A stretch of 64,000 bases of DNA, from assembly GCA_035934405.1 (NCBI GenBank), contig DASYXW010000076.1:1-64000 (forward strand). The letters run 5' to 3'. A program made the position numbers and the translations under genes. Shown in pieces: positions 1-8,404 of the stretch; within the stretch, counting starts at the first letter, position 1; each line of letters begins with the position of its first letter. Under the pieces are notes generated by a model. It did not search any database. It had not been told where the DNA came from and saw only the letters and a list, made by a program, of their open reading frames with translations. The stretch is from DASYXW01 sp035934405. Lineage in GTDB: Bacteria > Acidobacteriota > Terriglobia > UBA7540.

Positions 1-580
1 CCACGACGACACGGAAAAAGCTGTCGTTGGCATGGGCCTGATCGGGTGACATGACGAAAGGCGCATAGCCTCGTGCTTTGAGCACACTGATCAGCGATTC
101 GGCATCGGCGCGGTTACTCAGTGCCGCCACCTGAACGGTGACGCCCTTGACCGGCGCGGAGCGCTCAGGCGCCTCCCCCGGCGAGGCATTTTCGGACGAG
201 CCCGGCGCGGCGTTTGAGCCAGCCGGGGGCGCCGGAGTCCCCGAGGGATTCGGCAGGTTCGATTCCCCGGCCGCCGAGCCCGGAGTCTGTTCCGCCGGCA
301 TCGCGGGCGGCCCGGATGCGGTATTGGAGGCGGAACTGGCCGGGGTACCGCCAAGGGCAGCGGCTCCGGTGCCTTCGACCGGGGGATTCACCGGCTGCGG
401 CACGTCCGAAGGAGGGGTCACGGTTTCCGTGGCCGGCGCCGCCGAAGACGTGCGCTCCTTGTAGCCTACAAAAAATCCCAGCGAGAAAAACACCGCGCAC
501 AACGCCACGACGGCGAGAAAGGCAACGACCAGTTGCCGGAAGCTGATTCCCTTTTCGTTTTCGCCCGATCCGCTCGTCAC
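1..580 (-). CDS. SPOR-domain protein, C-terminus cut by window edge
   Basis: This gene runs off the left end of the window and starts at a GTG at 580, 7 bp after the slipin stop. Residues 1-13 look cytoplasmic and residues ~14-39 form one membrane helix (QLVVAFLAVVALCAVFF). A Pro/Ala/Ser-rich periplasmic linker of ~90 residues follows, and then a SPOR domain beginning VTVQVAALSNRADAESLI. SPOR domains are known to bind denuded septal peptidoglycan, so a role in envelope or division is inferred. It is probably the last gene of a TPR-NfeD-slipin-SPOR run. The GTG start is chosen because no in-frame ATG precedes the helix. Confidence 0.8.
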   Translation of the reverse strand, partial: MTSGSGENEKGISFRQLVVAFLAVVALCAVFFSLGFFVGYKERTSSAAPATETVTPPSDVPQPVNPPVEGTGAAALGGTPASSASNTASGPPAMPAEQTPGSAAGESNLPNPSGTPAPPAGSNAAPGSSENASPGEAPERSAPVKGVTVQVAALSNRADAESLISVLKARGYAPFVMSPDQAHANDSFFRVVV

Positions 581-587
581 CTGCACC

Positions 588-1385
588 TCATTTCGCCGGC
601 GGCGCGGCCGTGACGCCCGCCAACGGCGCCGCGCCGAGTTTGCCCATCATGCCTGCCAGGAGGTCAATCGGCAACGGGAACACAATGGTGGTGTTCTTCT
701 CCGTGCCAATTTCGATCAGCGTCTGCAGGTAGCGCAGGGTGATGGCAGCAGGCTCACGGTTGAGGACCGCTGCCGCCTCGGAAAGTTTCGCCGCGGCCTG
801 GAACTCGCCATCCGCCGCAATGATCTTGGCGCGGCGCTCGCGCTCCGCCTCGGCCTGAGCGGCGATGGCGCGCTGCATCTCCTGCGGCAGGTCCACCTGC
901 TTCACCTGCACCTGCGTCACCTTGATGCCCCAGGCCTCCGTGTGCTCGTCGAGGATGGTCTGCAGCCGGGCGTTGAGCTTCTCGCGCTGCGAGAGCAGAT
1001 CGTCCAGTTCGACCTCGCCCAGCACCGAGCGCAGACTCGTCTGCGCCGCCTGCTCCACCGCGTAACGGTAGTTCTCCACCTCGACGATGGCCTGGGTGGC
1101 GCTGATGACACGAAAATAGACGACGGCATTAACTTTGAGAGAAACGTTATCCCGTGTGATGATGTCCTGCGGGGGCACATCCCAGGTAATCACCCGCAGC
1201 GAAACCTTCACAATTTTGTCGATGGGCCAGAGGATCAGAATGATGCCCGGCCCCTTGTCCTTCGAGAGCACGCGGCCCAGGCGGAACACTACCACGCGCT
1301 CGTATTCCCGCACGATGTTCAGACATTTGGCGACCCAGATCAGGAAAATCACAATCACAACCAGCGTGATAGCGTTGGAGTCCAT
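588..1385 (-). CDS. Slipin / stomatin-like SPFH (band 7) protein
   Basis: A 265-residue protein with an N-terminal membrane anchor (residues ~5-22), then the SPFH entry motif NIVREYERVVVFRLGR, and an alanine/glutamate-rich coiled coil (residues ~180-210, AIAAQAEAERERRAKI) typical of stomatin oligomers. Slipins form membrane microdomain scaffolds. The upstream gene on the same strand is an NfeD-type protease, the usual partner encoded beside stomatins, so the pair probably works together in membrane quality control. A Shine-Dalgarno AAAGGAG lies just before the ATG. Length and motifs are normal for the family. Confidence 0.93.
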   Translation of the reverse strand: MDSNAITLVVIVIFLIWVAKCLNIVREYERVVVFRLGRVLSKDKGPGIILILWPIDKIVKVSLRVITWDVPPQDIITRDNVSLKVNAVVYFRVISATQAIVEVENYRYAVEQAAQTSLRSVLGEVELDDLLSQREKLNARLQTILDEHTEAWGIKVTQVQVKQVDLPQEMQRAIAAQAEAERERRAKIIAADGEFQAAAKLSEAAAVLNREPAAITLRYLQTLIEIGTEKNTTIVFPLPIDLLAGMMGKLGAAPLAGVTAAPPAK

Positions 1386-1475
1386 TTTGTTCTCCTTTGC
1401 GCCCCTCGGGCGTCCAAAGATCGACCGGGGAACGCTGCCCTAACCGCGTGATGCCGATATTTCGGCGCTTTCCTA

Positions 1476-1558
1476 ATTTTCCGGTTCGTTTCAGGAAACG
1501 AACCGAAGCTTTTACTGATTCTAAACCACTTATTCGGTTCGTTCCTGCATTTTTTTAA
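1476..1558. repeat. Palindromic GGTTCGTT element, copy A
   Basis: The spacer between nfeD and the slipin gene holds a perfect 10-bp inverted repeat (CGGTTCGTTT at 1482-1491, AAACGAACCG at 1496-1505) and a third arm, CGGTTCGTTCC, at 1535-1545. The core at 1495-1545 has the same length as, and is about 80% identical to, the reverse complement of 46209-46259 upstream of gyrB. It may be a non-autonomous mobile palindrome or a regulatory site. Confidence 0.75.
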
Positions 1559-1564
1559 GTGTAT

Positions 1565-3001
1565 CTAACGTGTTTCTGGCTCCGGCTCAACGACCAAAGT
1601 CAGCCCCTCGACCTTCCGCACACGCACCCGGCTGCCGGTCGGAATGTTCCCGATCGCCCGGGCCTCCCAAAGCTCGCCATGCACGAGTACTTTGCCCGAC
1701 GGCGCAAGGTCGGTTCGCGCCACGCCGACAGCGTCAATCATACCTTCCTCGCCCGTCACGGCTTTGCGCCTCCTGGCGACCAGGGCGAAGCGGACCAGGA
1801 TCACGCTGATTACTGCCACCGGCAGGGTAACGCTTAGCGCGGTGCTCAGCCGGATTTGCGCCCCGGGCCAGGGCGACTGTATCAGAACGAGAGCGCCCAC
1901 GACCATGGCAATCACTCCACCGGTGGCGAGCACGCCATGCGACGCGACCTTCACCTCCAGCGCAAACAGCGCCAGGGCAATCAGAATTAGCAGCACGCCG
2001 GTGTAATTGATGGGCAGCAGGTGAAAGCCGTACAGCGCCAGCACCATGGCGATAGCTCCGGCCACGCCCGGCAGCACCATGCCGGGGTGAGTGAACTCCA
2101 GATAGAGGCAGAGCGCTCCCAGGGCGCCGAGGATGAAAGCGATGTTGGGGTCGGCAAGCCGCGAAAGCAGGCGCTCGCGCGCCGTCATCGAGTATACCTC
2201 CAGGCGCTCGCCGGCCAGGTGCAGCACGGCGGAAGAGCCGTCAAACCGCTTGATCGTCTTACCGTCAAGCTGCGCGAAGAGATCCTGCGGCGTGTTGGCC
2301 ACGGCGTCGATGAGGTGATTGTCGAGCGCCTCCTTCTCGGTCCACGACTTGCTCTGGCGCACGCCGTCTTCCGCGAGCTGCACATTGCGCCCGCGCTTGC
2401 CGGCGATGGAGCGCATGTAGGCCGCAGCGTCGTTCTCGATCTTCGCCTCCATCGTTTTGCCGATGTCGGCGCCGTTCATCATCACCGGGTGGGCCGCGCC
2501 GGTGTTCGTTCCCGGCGCCATGGCGGCCACGTCGCCGGCGAGCAGAATGAAGAATCCGGCCGAGGCTGCGCGGCTGCCGCTCGGCGCGACGTAGGTGATC
2601 ACAGGAACCCGCGAGCTGATGATGGCCTGGACGATCTCGCGCATCGAACTTTCAAGGCCGCCGGGCGTGGAAAGTTCGAGCAGCACGGCAGAGGCGCCGA
2701 TTTGGTTGGCGTGGGCGATGCCGTGCTCGACGTATTCGGCGGAGACCGGCTCAACGATGTCATTGAGGTCGATCTCGACTACCAGCGGCGGGTTCGATGA
2801 CGTCGGCGGGGCGCCGGCCCCAAGGCAGAAGGCAGAAAGCAGAAGGCAGACGCCGGAAAGCAGAAAGCTGTAGGCAGAAGGTAGAAAGCGGAAGGCAGAA
2901 ATGCCTGATCGCTGACGACCCGTGCGTCCTCGCCACGTAGCGAGAAGGCGCGCGCCGCCGCTCCATCGCTCAATCACCCGATGGCTCAATGATTCAATCA
3001 C
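1565..3001 (-). CDS. nfeD: NfeD-family membrane serine protease
   Basis: A 478-residue long-form NfeD. Residues ~70-270 are a ClpP-like protease domain with STPGG near residue 111 and the presumed nucleophile serine in SRAASAGFF (about residue 147). Several membrane helices follow (~280-400), then a C-terminal OB-fold NfeD domain (~415-478, GKVLVHGELWEARA). Family members cleave stomatin tails, which fits the slipin gene downstream. The only ATG (3001) and the whole hydrophobic signal segment (~38-62) lie in short tandem repeats (2823-2901 and 2963-3019). No Shine-Dalgarno is visible, and a GTG at 2977 is a possible alternative start. Confidence 0.9.
   Translation of the reverse strand: MIESLSHRVIERWSGGARLLATWRGRTGRQRSGISAFRFLPSAYSFLLSGVCLLLSAFCLGAGAPPTSSNPPLVVEIDLNDIVEPVSAEYVEHGIAHANQIGASAVLLELSTPGGLESSMREIVQAIISSRVPVITYVAPSGSRAASAGFFILLAGDVAAMAPGTNTGAAHPVMMNGADIGKTMEAKIENDAAAYMRSIAGKRGRNVQLAEDGVRQSKSWTEKEALDNHLIDAVANTPQDLFAQLDGKTIKRFDGSSAVLHLAGERLEVYSMTARERLLSRLADPNIAFILGALGALCLYLEFTHPGMVLPGVAGAIAMVLALYGFHLLPINYTGVLLILIALALFALEVKVASHGVLATGGVIAMVVGALVLIQSPWPGAQIRLSTALSVTLPVAVISVILVRFALVARRRKAVTGEEGMIDAVGVARTDLAPSGKVLVHGELWEARAIGNIPTGSRVRVRKVEGLTLVVEPEPETR
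2823..2901. repeat. Heptad repeat array (GGCAGAA)n inside nfeD 5' end
   Basis: About ten imperfect copies of the heptamer GGCAGAA (variants AGCAGAA, GGTAGAA) run without a break. Read on the minus strand they encode the Leu/Phe/Ser-rich signal segment of NfeD. The array shows the 7-bp period seen in other families of this window. Confidence 0.8.
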
Positions 3002-3019
3002 TCAATCGCTCGATTGCCT
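2963..3019. repeat. TCAATSAC-type octad repeat at nfeD start
   Basis: Imperfect copies of TCAATCAC / TCAATGAT / CCGATGGC with ~8-bp period. The nfeD ATG (3001 on minus) lies inside the array, which ends where the TPR gene stops (3019-3021). Confidence 0.75.
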
Positions 3020-4653
3020 CAAGGCGTCTTCCTGGCGGCGGGGCGCTGGCGAATGGCCTCGACCAAACGCTCGGCATCAGGGTTTCCCGGATCCAAGGCC
3101 AAGGCAGCGCGACCTTGATCAAGCGCCTGGGCGCGCTGGTTGAGGGAAACGTAGACGCGCGCCAGCCAGAGGTGCGTCATGGCGTTGTTATCATACCGCA
3201 GCGACGCCTCGAGTTCCGCCGCGGCTTCGCGGTGGCGCCCCTCCGCCTCGTAAACCTGGCCGAGCACCAGGTGGACCTCGCTCGATTCGGGCGCGAGCGA
3301 CTCCGCCTCGTTCAAGTCGCGCTCCGCTTCGGCCAGCCGCCCTTGCGCCATCAGCTTCTTGCCCTGGGTGAGATGGGCCTGGGCGTGCTCGGCGGGCGGC
3401 TCGGCCGCCAGCTTCGCTTCCTCGGTGTTGCGAACCACCAGCGCCAAAAGGTGAAACGCGCGGCCGTTGTAGAACTTCTTCAGCCGCATCTGCGGCGTGA
3501 AATCCGGCGGCGGGTCAGCGGCCGAAGCGCCCTCGGCGTTCGCCAGCCACTGGAGCTCCCGTTGCTGCCCGTCCCGATTGCCCAGTTTTTCGTCAACCCG
3601 GGCGAGCAGGGCGTGCGCTTCGGGGTCGTCGTCCTTCTCGCGTAAGCCCTTCTCCAGATACTGCGCCGCCTCGTCATCCCGCTTCAGGCGCCACAGGCAC
3701 ACGGCCATGTTAAAGCAGAAATCTGGATCGGTGGGGTCGCCCTGGTAGGCCCGCTCGAGGTCCGCCAGCGCCTCGGCATACTTGCCCCTGCGAGCTTTCA
3801 TCAGTCCCAGGTTGTTCGCCACCTCGTCCAGCGGGATCTGTGATTCCAGCTTCGCGAACGATTGCTCAGCCTTGGTGTCCTCGCCGAGGAAGTATTCGTC
3901 CACACCCAGGAAAAAGAGCGATTCCAGGTAATTGGCGTCCGCCGGCGCCAACTCTCGCAACCACTCCCCGGATTCCGCGTACTGCTTTTGGTCAAAGTAC
4001 TCCTGGCCCAGCGCGAACGCGGCGCGATGGTCGGCCGGGTTCAGCCGGTCGGCCTCGCGCAAGAAATGCACGCGGCTCTCGTTATCCGTGGCCAGGATGC
4101 CGCGGATATAGTTCTCGAAGGCGTCGAGCCGGATCGGCGGGAACCCGCGCGCAAAGTCCTCTTCCGTCCCGGCCGTGAAGTCCGGGTCGTTAGTGGCGAG
4201 CAGGCGCCACACGAGCTGCGTCTGGATATCCACCAGGTCGGCCAGAGCCCCGGTAGCTTCGAGCGCCGGCGTGAGCTTGAGGCGCTGCACGTCGAGGAGC
4301 TCGCAGCGCGCCGTCAACTGGTTGCCGGCAATCTTGAAGCTGCCCACCACGGCCCAATCGACCCCCAGCGTCTGCGCCACCTTGTAAGAGCTAGCCAGGG
4401 TCAGGGGCGTATCAAGCGGCAGACCCAACTGCTCGTAGGCGGCGTTGCGCTCCTCGCGCCCCAGCACGTAGCGGCTGGGTCCGGCGAGCCGCCAGGAAAG
4501 CACCTGGGCAAAGGCTTCGGAAATCCAGCCCAGGTCCGAGTTGGAGCTCTGGTTCTCGAACGGAAAAACCAGCAGCGTGCGCGTTTCCGGCGCCGCGTCG
4601 AGACTCGACCATGCCAGCAGCAGGATGACAAGCGTAAGAAGGACTTTTTTCAT
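3019..4653 (-). CDS. Secreted TPR protein with N-terminal FlgO/CsgG-like domain
   Basis: A 544-residue protein with a clear signal peptide (MKKVLLTLVILLLAWSSLDA). Residues ~24-150 start with TRTLLVFPFENQSSNSDLGW, a pattern seen in FlgO/CsgG-like domains that build an outer-membrane-associated fold. About eight tetratricopeptide repeats follow (for example AAFALGQEYFDQKQYAESGEW and LADLERAYQGDPTDPDFCFN). TPRs mediate protein contacts, and the partner is unknown. The gene lies directly upstream of nfeD on the same strand, so it may belong to the same envelope module. Function is not established. Confidence 0.85.
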   Translation of the reverse strand: MKKVLLTLVILLLAWSSLDAAPETRTLLVFPFENQSSNSDLGWISEAFAQVLSWRLAGPSRYVLGREERNAAYEQLGLPLDTPLTLASSYKVAQTLGVDWAVVGSFKIAGNQLTARCELLDVQRLKLTPALEATGALADLVDIQTQLVWRLLATNDPDFTAGTEEDFARGFPPIRLDAFENYIRGILATDNESRVHFLREADRLNPADHRAAFALGQEYFDQKQYAESGEWLRELAPADANYLESLFFLGVDEYFLGEDTKAEQSFAKLESQIPLDEVANNLGLMKARRGKYAEALADLERAYQGDPTDPDFCFNMAVCLWRLKRDDEAAQYLEKGLREKDDDPEAHALLARVDEKLGNRDGQQRELQWLANAEGASAADPPPDFTPQMRLKKFYNGRAFHLLALVVRNTEEAKLAAEPPAEHAQAHLTQGKKLMAQGRLAEAERDLNEAESLAPESSEVHLVLGQVYEAEGRHREAAAELEASLRYDNNAMTHLWLARVYVSLNQRAQALDQGRAALALDPGNPDAERLVEAIRQRPAARKTP

Positions 4654-4700
4654 GCAGTCCGAGCACTCGAAGACATTATAGCAGGACGGAAGTCACAAGA

Positions 4701-4817
4701 ATTGAGTCATTGAGTGATTGAGTCATCGGGAGATTGAAAAGCGACTCCCTTTTCAATCAAGGGCGCGATGACCCGATGATTCAATGACTCAATTCTTGGA
4801 CTCCTGACTCCTGACTC
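4701..4817. repeat. Inverted octad repeat plus CTCCTGA heptads upstream of gnd
   Basis: An ATTGAGTC/ATTGAGTG array at 4701-4735 is mirrored by CCGATGAT/TCAATGAC at 4768-4794, so the RNA would fold into a long hairpin. Next come three CTCCTGA heptads (4801-4817), which fall between TTGGAC (4797-4802) and TGTATC (4819-4824), a weak sigma70-like arrangement ahead of gnd. Confidence 0.7.
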
Positions 4818-4846
4818 TTGTATCCTGCCTTTGTAGGGAGGCAATC

Positions 4847-6253
4847 ATGGGCCAGCAACACCTCGGAGTGATCGGCCTGGGAGTGATGGGCCGCAATCTG
4901 GCGCTTAATGCCGAGAACAAAGGATTCCCGGCGGCGGGCTTCGACGTGAGCCCGGACAAGCTGAACGAGATGTCGGCGGCGGCGAGCGGCAAGAACGTGG
5001 TGGTGGCTAAAACGCTGAAAGAGTTTACGGACGCGCTCGAGCGCCCGCGACGCCTCCTGGCGATGGTCCCCGCCGGCGCGCCCGTGGATTCGGTGCTGCA
5101 CGACCTCAAGCCTTACCTCGACAAAGACGACATCGTGATTGACGGCGGCAATTCCTATTACAAGGACACGGAGCGGCGCGCCCAGGAACTGGATGCCGCC
5201 GGCCTGCGATTTTTCGGGATGGGTGTGAGCGGCGGCGAGGAAGGCGCGCTGCACGGGCCGAGCCTGATGCCGGGCGGCCATGAGGAATCGTACCGCCACC
5301 TGGAGCCCTTACTAACCAAGATGGCGGCCCAAACCGCTGACGGCGCCTGTTGCGCCTACATGGGGCCGGGTGGCGCGGGTCATTACGTGAAGATGGTCCA
5401 CAACGGCATCGAGTACGGCATCGAGCAGATCATCTGCGAGGCGTACGACATTCTGAAGAACGCGCTCGGCCTCCGAACGCCCGAACTGCGCGACATCTTC
5501 GCCGCTTGGGCCGGCTCAGCCCTGAACTCTTTTCTGCTTGAGATTACCGCTCTCGTGCTCGGCAAGATCGATCCCGATACCGGCAAGCCGCTGGTGGAGA
5601 TGATCCTCGACGAGGCGGCGCAGAAAGGCACCGGCAAGTGGACGGCGCAGGACGCGCTCGATCTCGGCGTCGCCGTGCCGACGATTTCATACTCGGTCGA
5701 AGCCCGCATCATTTCCAGCCGCAAGGACGAGCGCGTGGCTGCGGCGGCGATTCTGCGAGGGCCGAGCGGGAAATTCTCGGGTGACCGGAAGCAATTCATC
5801 GAGCAGGTCCGCCAAGCTTATCAGATCGCCGTCATCTGCTGCTATGCCCAGGGCTTCGACCAGTTGCGGTCCGCCTCGGCGGAGCACAAGTACAATCTGA
5901 ACCTGCCGGAGATCGCTCGCATCTGGAAGGGTGGATGCATCATCCGGGCCAAGATGCTCGATCCTATTCAGGCGGCGTTGCTCTCGCAGCCGGACTTGAA
6001 GAACCTTATGCTCGACCCGTATTTCAGCCGCATCATCAACGAGACATCCGGCAATTTGCGCGAAGTGGTGACGACCGCGATGGACCTGGGGACGCCGTGC
6101 GCCGCGTTCGCCACTACGCTAGGCTACATTGATAGCTACCGGCACAGCCGCCTCCCGGCGAATCTGTTGCAGGGCCTGCGCGACTGCTTCGGCGCGCACA
6201 CTTACCGGCGAGTGGACAAGCCGGGCTCCTTCCACACGGAGTGGAGCAAGTAG
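4847..6253 (+). CDS. gnd: 6-phosphogluconate dehydrogenase, decarboxylating
   Basis: A 468-residue enzyme of the oxidative pentose phosphate pathway that converts 6-phosphogluconate and NADP+ to ribulose-5-phosphate, CO2 and NADPH. The dinucleotide site GVMGRNLALN is at residues ~8-17. Substrate and catalytic motifs are DGGNSYYKDTERR (~102-114), GVSGGEEGALHGPSLMPGG (~127-145) and KMVHNGIEYG (~181-190). Length matches the long homodimeric family. AGGGAG precedes the ATG. Transcription would start in or after the repeat array at 4701-4817. No other pentose phosphate gene is adjacent. Confidence 0.96.
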   Translation: MGQQHLGVIGLGVMGRNLALNAENKGFPAAGFDVSPDKLNEMSAAASGKNVVVAKTLKEFTDALERPRRLLAMVPAGAPVDSVLHDLKPYLDKDDIVIDGGNSYYKDTERRAQELDAAGLRFFGMGVSGGEEGALHGPSLMPGGHEESYRHLEPLLTKMAAQTADGACCAYMGPGGAGHYVKMVHNGIEYGIEQIICEAYDILKNALGLRTPELRDIFAAWAGSALNSFLLEITALVLGKIDPDTGKPLVEMILDEAAQKGTGKWTAQDALDLGVAVPTISYSVEARIISSRKDERVAAAAILRGPSGKFSGDRKQFIEQVRQAYQIAVICCYAQGFDQLRSASAEHKYNLNLPEIARIWKGGCIIRAKMLDPIQAALLSQPDLKNLMLDPYFSRIINETSGNLREVVTTAMDLGTPCAAFATTLGYIDSYRHSRLPANLLQGLRDCFGAHTYRRVDKPGSFHTEWSK

Positions 6254-6258
6254 GCGCC

Positions 6259-6288
6259 GCTGGGAAATCGCTTGCGCGCCTTCCCAGC
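6259..6288 (+). terminator. Possible terminator hairpin after gnd
   Basis: GCTGGGAA (6259-6266) pairs with TTCCCAGC (6281-6288) six bases after the gnd stop. There is no T-run, so an intrinsic terminator is only a guess. Confidence 0.35.
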
Positions 6289-6335
6289 CTATCTGCTATA
6301 ACTGTCCTTCACTTCCGCCACGTAGGGAGTTCCGA

Positions 6336-8381
6336 ATGAAACCTGTCTTCCGCATCGCCATCGTTCTACTGATCATCTCCACGGCGGGGTTGGCGCAAGC
6401 CAAGCGCGCCATCACCTTCGAAGACCTCATGAAGGTCGAGCGCATCTCGGACCCGCAGGTCTCGCCCGACGGCCAGTGGATCGCCTACGTGCAGACGTCG
6501 GTCGATCTCGCGGCCAACACCCAAACCGGCCACATCTGGGTAGTCCCCGTCGCGGGCGGAGAGCCGCGCCAATTGACCGAGGGAACTGGTTCCGACAGCC
6601 GTCCGCGCTGGTCGCCCGACAGCCACTCGCTCGCGTTTATCTCCACGCGCGGCGGCAGCTCGCAGGTGTGGATTCTGCCGCTCACCGGTGGCGAAGCACA
6701 CCAGTTGACGTCCATTTCGACCGAAGCCGATAGCGTCACTTGGGCGGCGAAGGGCGACAACCTGCTGTTCACGTCGCAGGTGTATCCCGACTGCTCCGAC
6801 GACGCCTGCAACAAGAAGCATCTGGAGGACGCCGCTGCCAGCAAGGTAAAGGCGCGCATCATTAGCGAGCTGCTCTTCCGCCATTGGACCGAGTGGCGCG
6901 ACGGCAAGTACACTCACCTGTTCGTGGTCTCGGCCCAGGGTGGCCAGCCGCCACGCGACTTGACGCCGGGCGGGTACGACGCGCCCACCTTCTTCCTCGG
7001 CGCGCCCGACGGCTATTCGATTTCGCCCGACGGCACGGAAGTCTGCTACACGTCGAACCGCTCCACGCCGCCTTCGAGCGTCGCCTGGACCACCGGCAAT
7101 CACCTTTATCTTGTCCCGGCCGCGGGCGGCGAAGCCCACGACATCACGCCCGGCAATCACGGTTCCGACGCCGCGCCCCTCTATTCCCCCAACAGCCGCT
7201 ACATCGCCTTCACCTCGCAGCAGCGCAACGGCTATGAGTCGGATTTGTTCCGCCTCTTCGTCTATGACCGCCAGAGTGGCGCGGCGAAGTACGTGACCCC
7301 TGGCTTCGATCAATGGGTCGGCACGTTCGCCTGGGCTCCTGATAACGATACGATTTACTTCGTCGCCGGCGATCACGCCGAGCAGCCGATTTTCAAGACT
7401 TCGGTCAGCCATCCGAAGGTTGAGAAGTTGGTGGACGGGTTCAACGACGAGTTGAGCGCCACCCCGGACGGCAAGACGCTCGTCTTCTCACGCACTACTA
7501 TCGCCCAGCCGTCGGAGGTCTACCGCGCGAGCGCGGCCGGCGGCGAAGTTACAGCCGTCACCCATGCCAATCGCGGGCTCCTGGCGCAGCTCGACCTCCG
7601 CCCGGCCGAGTTCGTCAACACCAAGGGTGCGCTCGGCGCCGAAATCCAGAACCTCATCGTCAAGCCGCCCGCCTTCGACCCGAAGAAGAAGTATCCTGGC
7701 TTGATGCTCATTCATGGCGGACCGCAATCCGCCTGGGACGACGCCTGGGGCTACCGCTGGGACGCGCAGATGTTCGCCTCGCACGGCTATGTGGTGATGA
7801 TGACGAACTTCCACGGCTCCACCGGCTACGGACAGAAGTTCGTGGAAGAAATCTCCGGCGATTGGGGGGGCGCGCCCTACCAGGACCTCATGAACGCGAC
7901 GGATTATCTCGAGTCGCTGCCCTACGTGGATAAGACGCGCATTGGCGCCGCCGGCGCCAGCTTCGGCGGCTTTATGATTGATTGGATCGCCGGCCACACC
8001 CACCGCTTCAAGGCCCTGGTGTCCCACGACGGCGTCTTTGACAATCGCAGCATGTACGGCGAGACGGAAGAGCTCTGGTTCCCCGAGCACGAACTGCACG
8101 GCCTCTATTGGGAAAAAGGCTCGCTCTACGAAAAGTGGTCGCCCTCGAACTTCGTGCAGAACTTCCAGACACCGATGCTGATTGTCGAAGGCCAGCTCGA
8201 CTTCCGCGTGCCCCAAGCCCAGGCTTTCGGGATTTTCACCGCGCTCCAGCGCCGCGGTATCCCATCGAAGCTGCTGTATTTCGAGCAGGAGGGCCACTTC
8301 GTTGTGAAACCCCAGGACAGTCAATTGTGGTACAAAACGGTCCTCGGTTGGCTGGATGAATACCTGAAGCCGGACTCATAG
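6336..8381 (+). CDS. Secreted S9-family prolyl oligopeptidase-type peptidase
   Basis: The ATG at 6336 follows TAGGGAG and gives a 681-residue protein with a signal peptide (residues 1-22, ending TAGLAQA). Residues ~35-420 contain PD40/WD40-like propeller repeats (ISDPQVSPDGQWIAY, SRPRWSPDSHSLAF). The C-terminal alpha/beta-hydrolase domain has the oxyanion region LMLIHGGPQ, nucleophile Ser542 in GASFGG, Asp622 in GQLDFRVP and His654 in EQEGHF. It should cleave short peptides as a dipeptidyl or acylaminoacyl peptidase in the periplasm. The exact specificity cannot be read from sequence. It is transcribed in the same direction as gnd but looks independent. Confidence 0.93.
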   Translation: MKPVFRIAIVLLIISTAGLAQAKRAITFEDLMKVERISDPQVSPDGQWIAYVQTSVDLAANTQTGHIWVVPVAGGEPRQLTEGTGSDSRPRWSPDSHSLAFISTRGGSSQVWILPLTGGEAHQLTSISTEADSVTWAAKGDNLLFTSQVYPDCSDDACNKKHLEDAAASKVKARIISELLFRHWTEWRDGKYTHLFVVSAQGGQPPRDLTPGGYDAPTFFLGAPDGYSISPDGTEVCYTSNRSTPPSSVAWTTGNHLYLVPAAGGEAHDITPGNHGSDAAPLYSPNSRYIAFTSQQRNGYESDLFRLFVYDRQSGAAKYVTPGFDQWVGTFAWAPDNDTIYFVAGDHAEQPIFKTSVSHPKVEKLVDGFNDELSATPDGKTLVFSRTTIAQPSEVYRASAAGGEVTAVTHANRGLLAQLDLRPAEFVNTKGALGAEIQNLIVKPPAFDPKKKYPGLMLIHGGPQSAWDDAWGYRWDAQMFASHGYVVMMTNFHGSTGYGQKFVEEISGDWGGAPYQDLMNATDYLESLPYVDKTRIGAAGASFGGFMIDWIAGHTHRFKALVSHDGVFDNRSMYGETEELWFPEHELHGLYWEKGSLYEKWSPSNFVQNFQTPMLIVEGQLDFRVPQAQAFGIFTALQRRGIPSKLLYFEQEGHFVVKPQDSQLWYKTVLGWLDEYLKPDS

Positions 8382-8404
8382 GCCGCTCCGGCGCGGAGGT
8401 TGGT

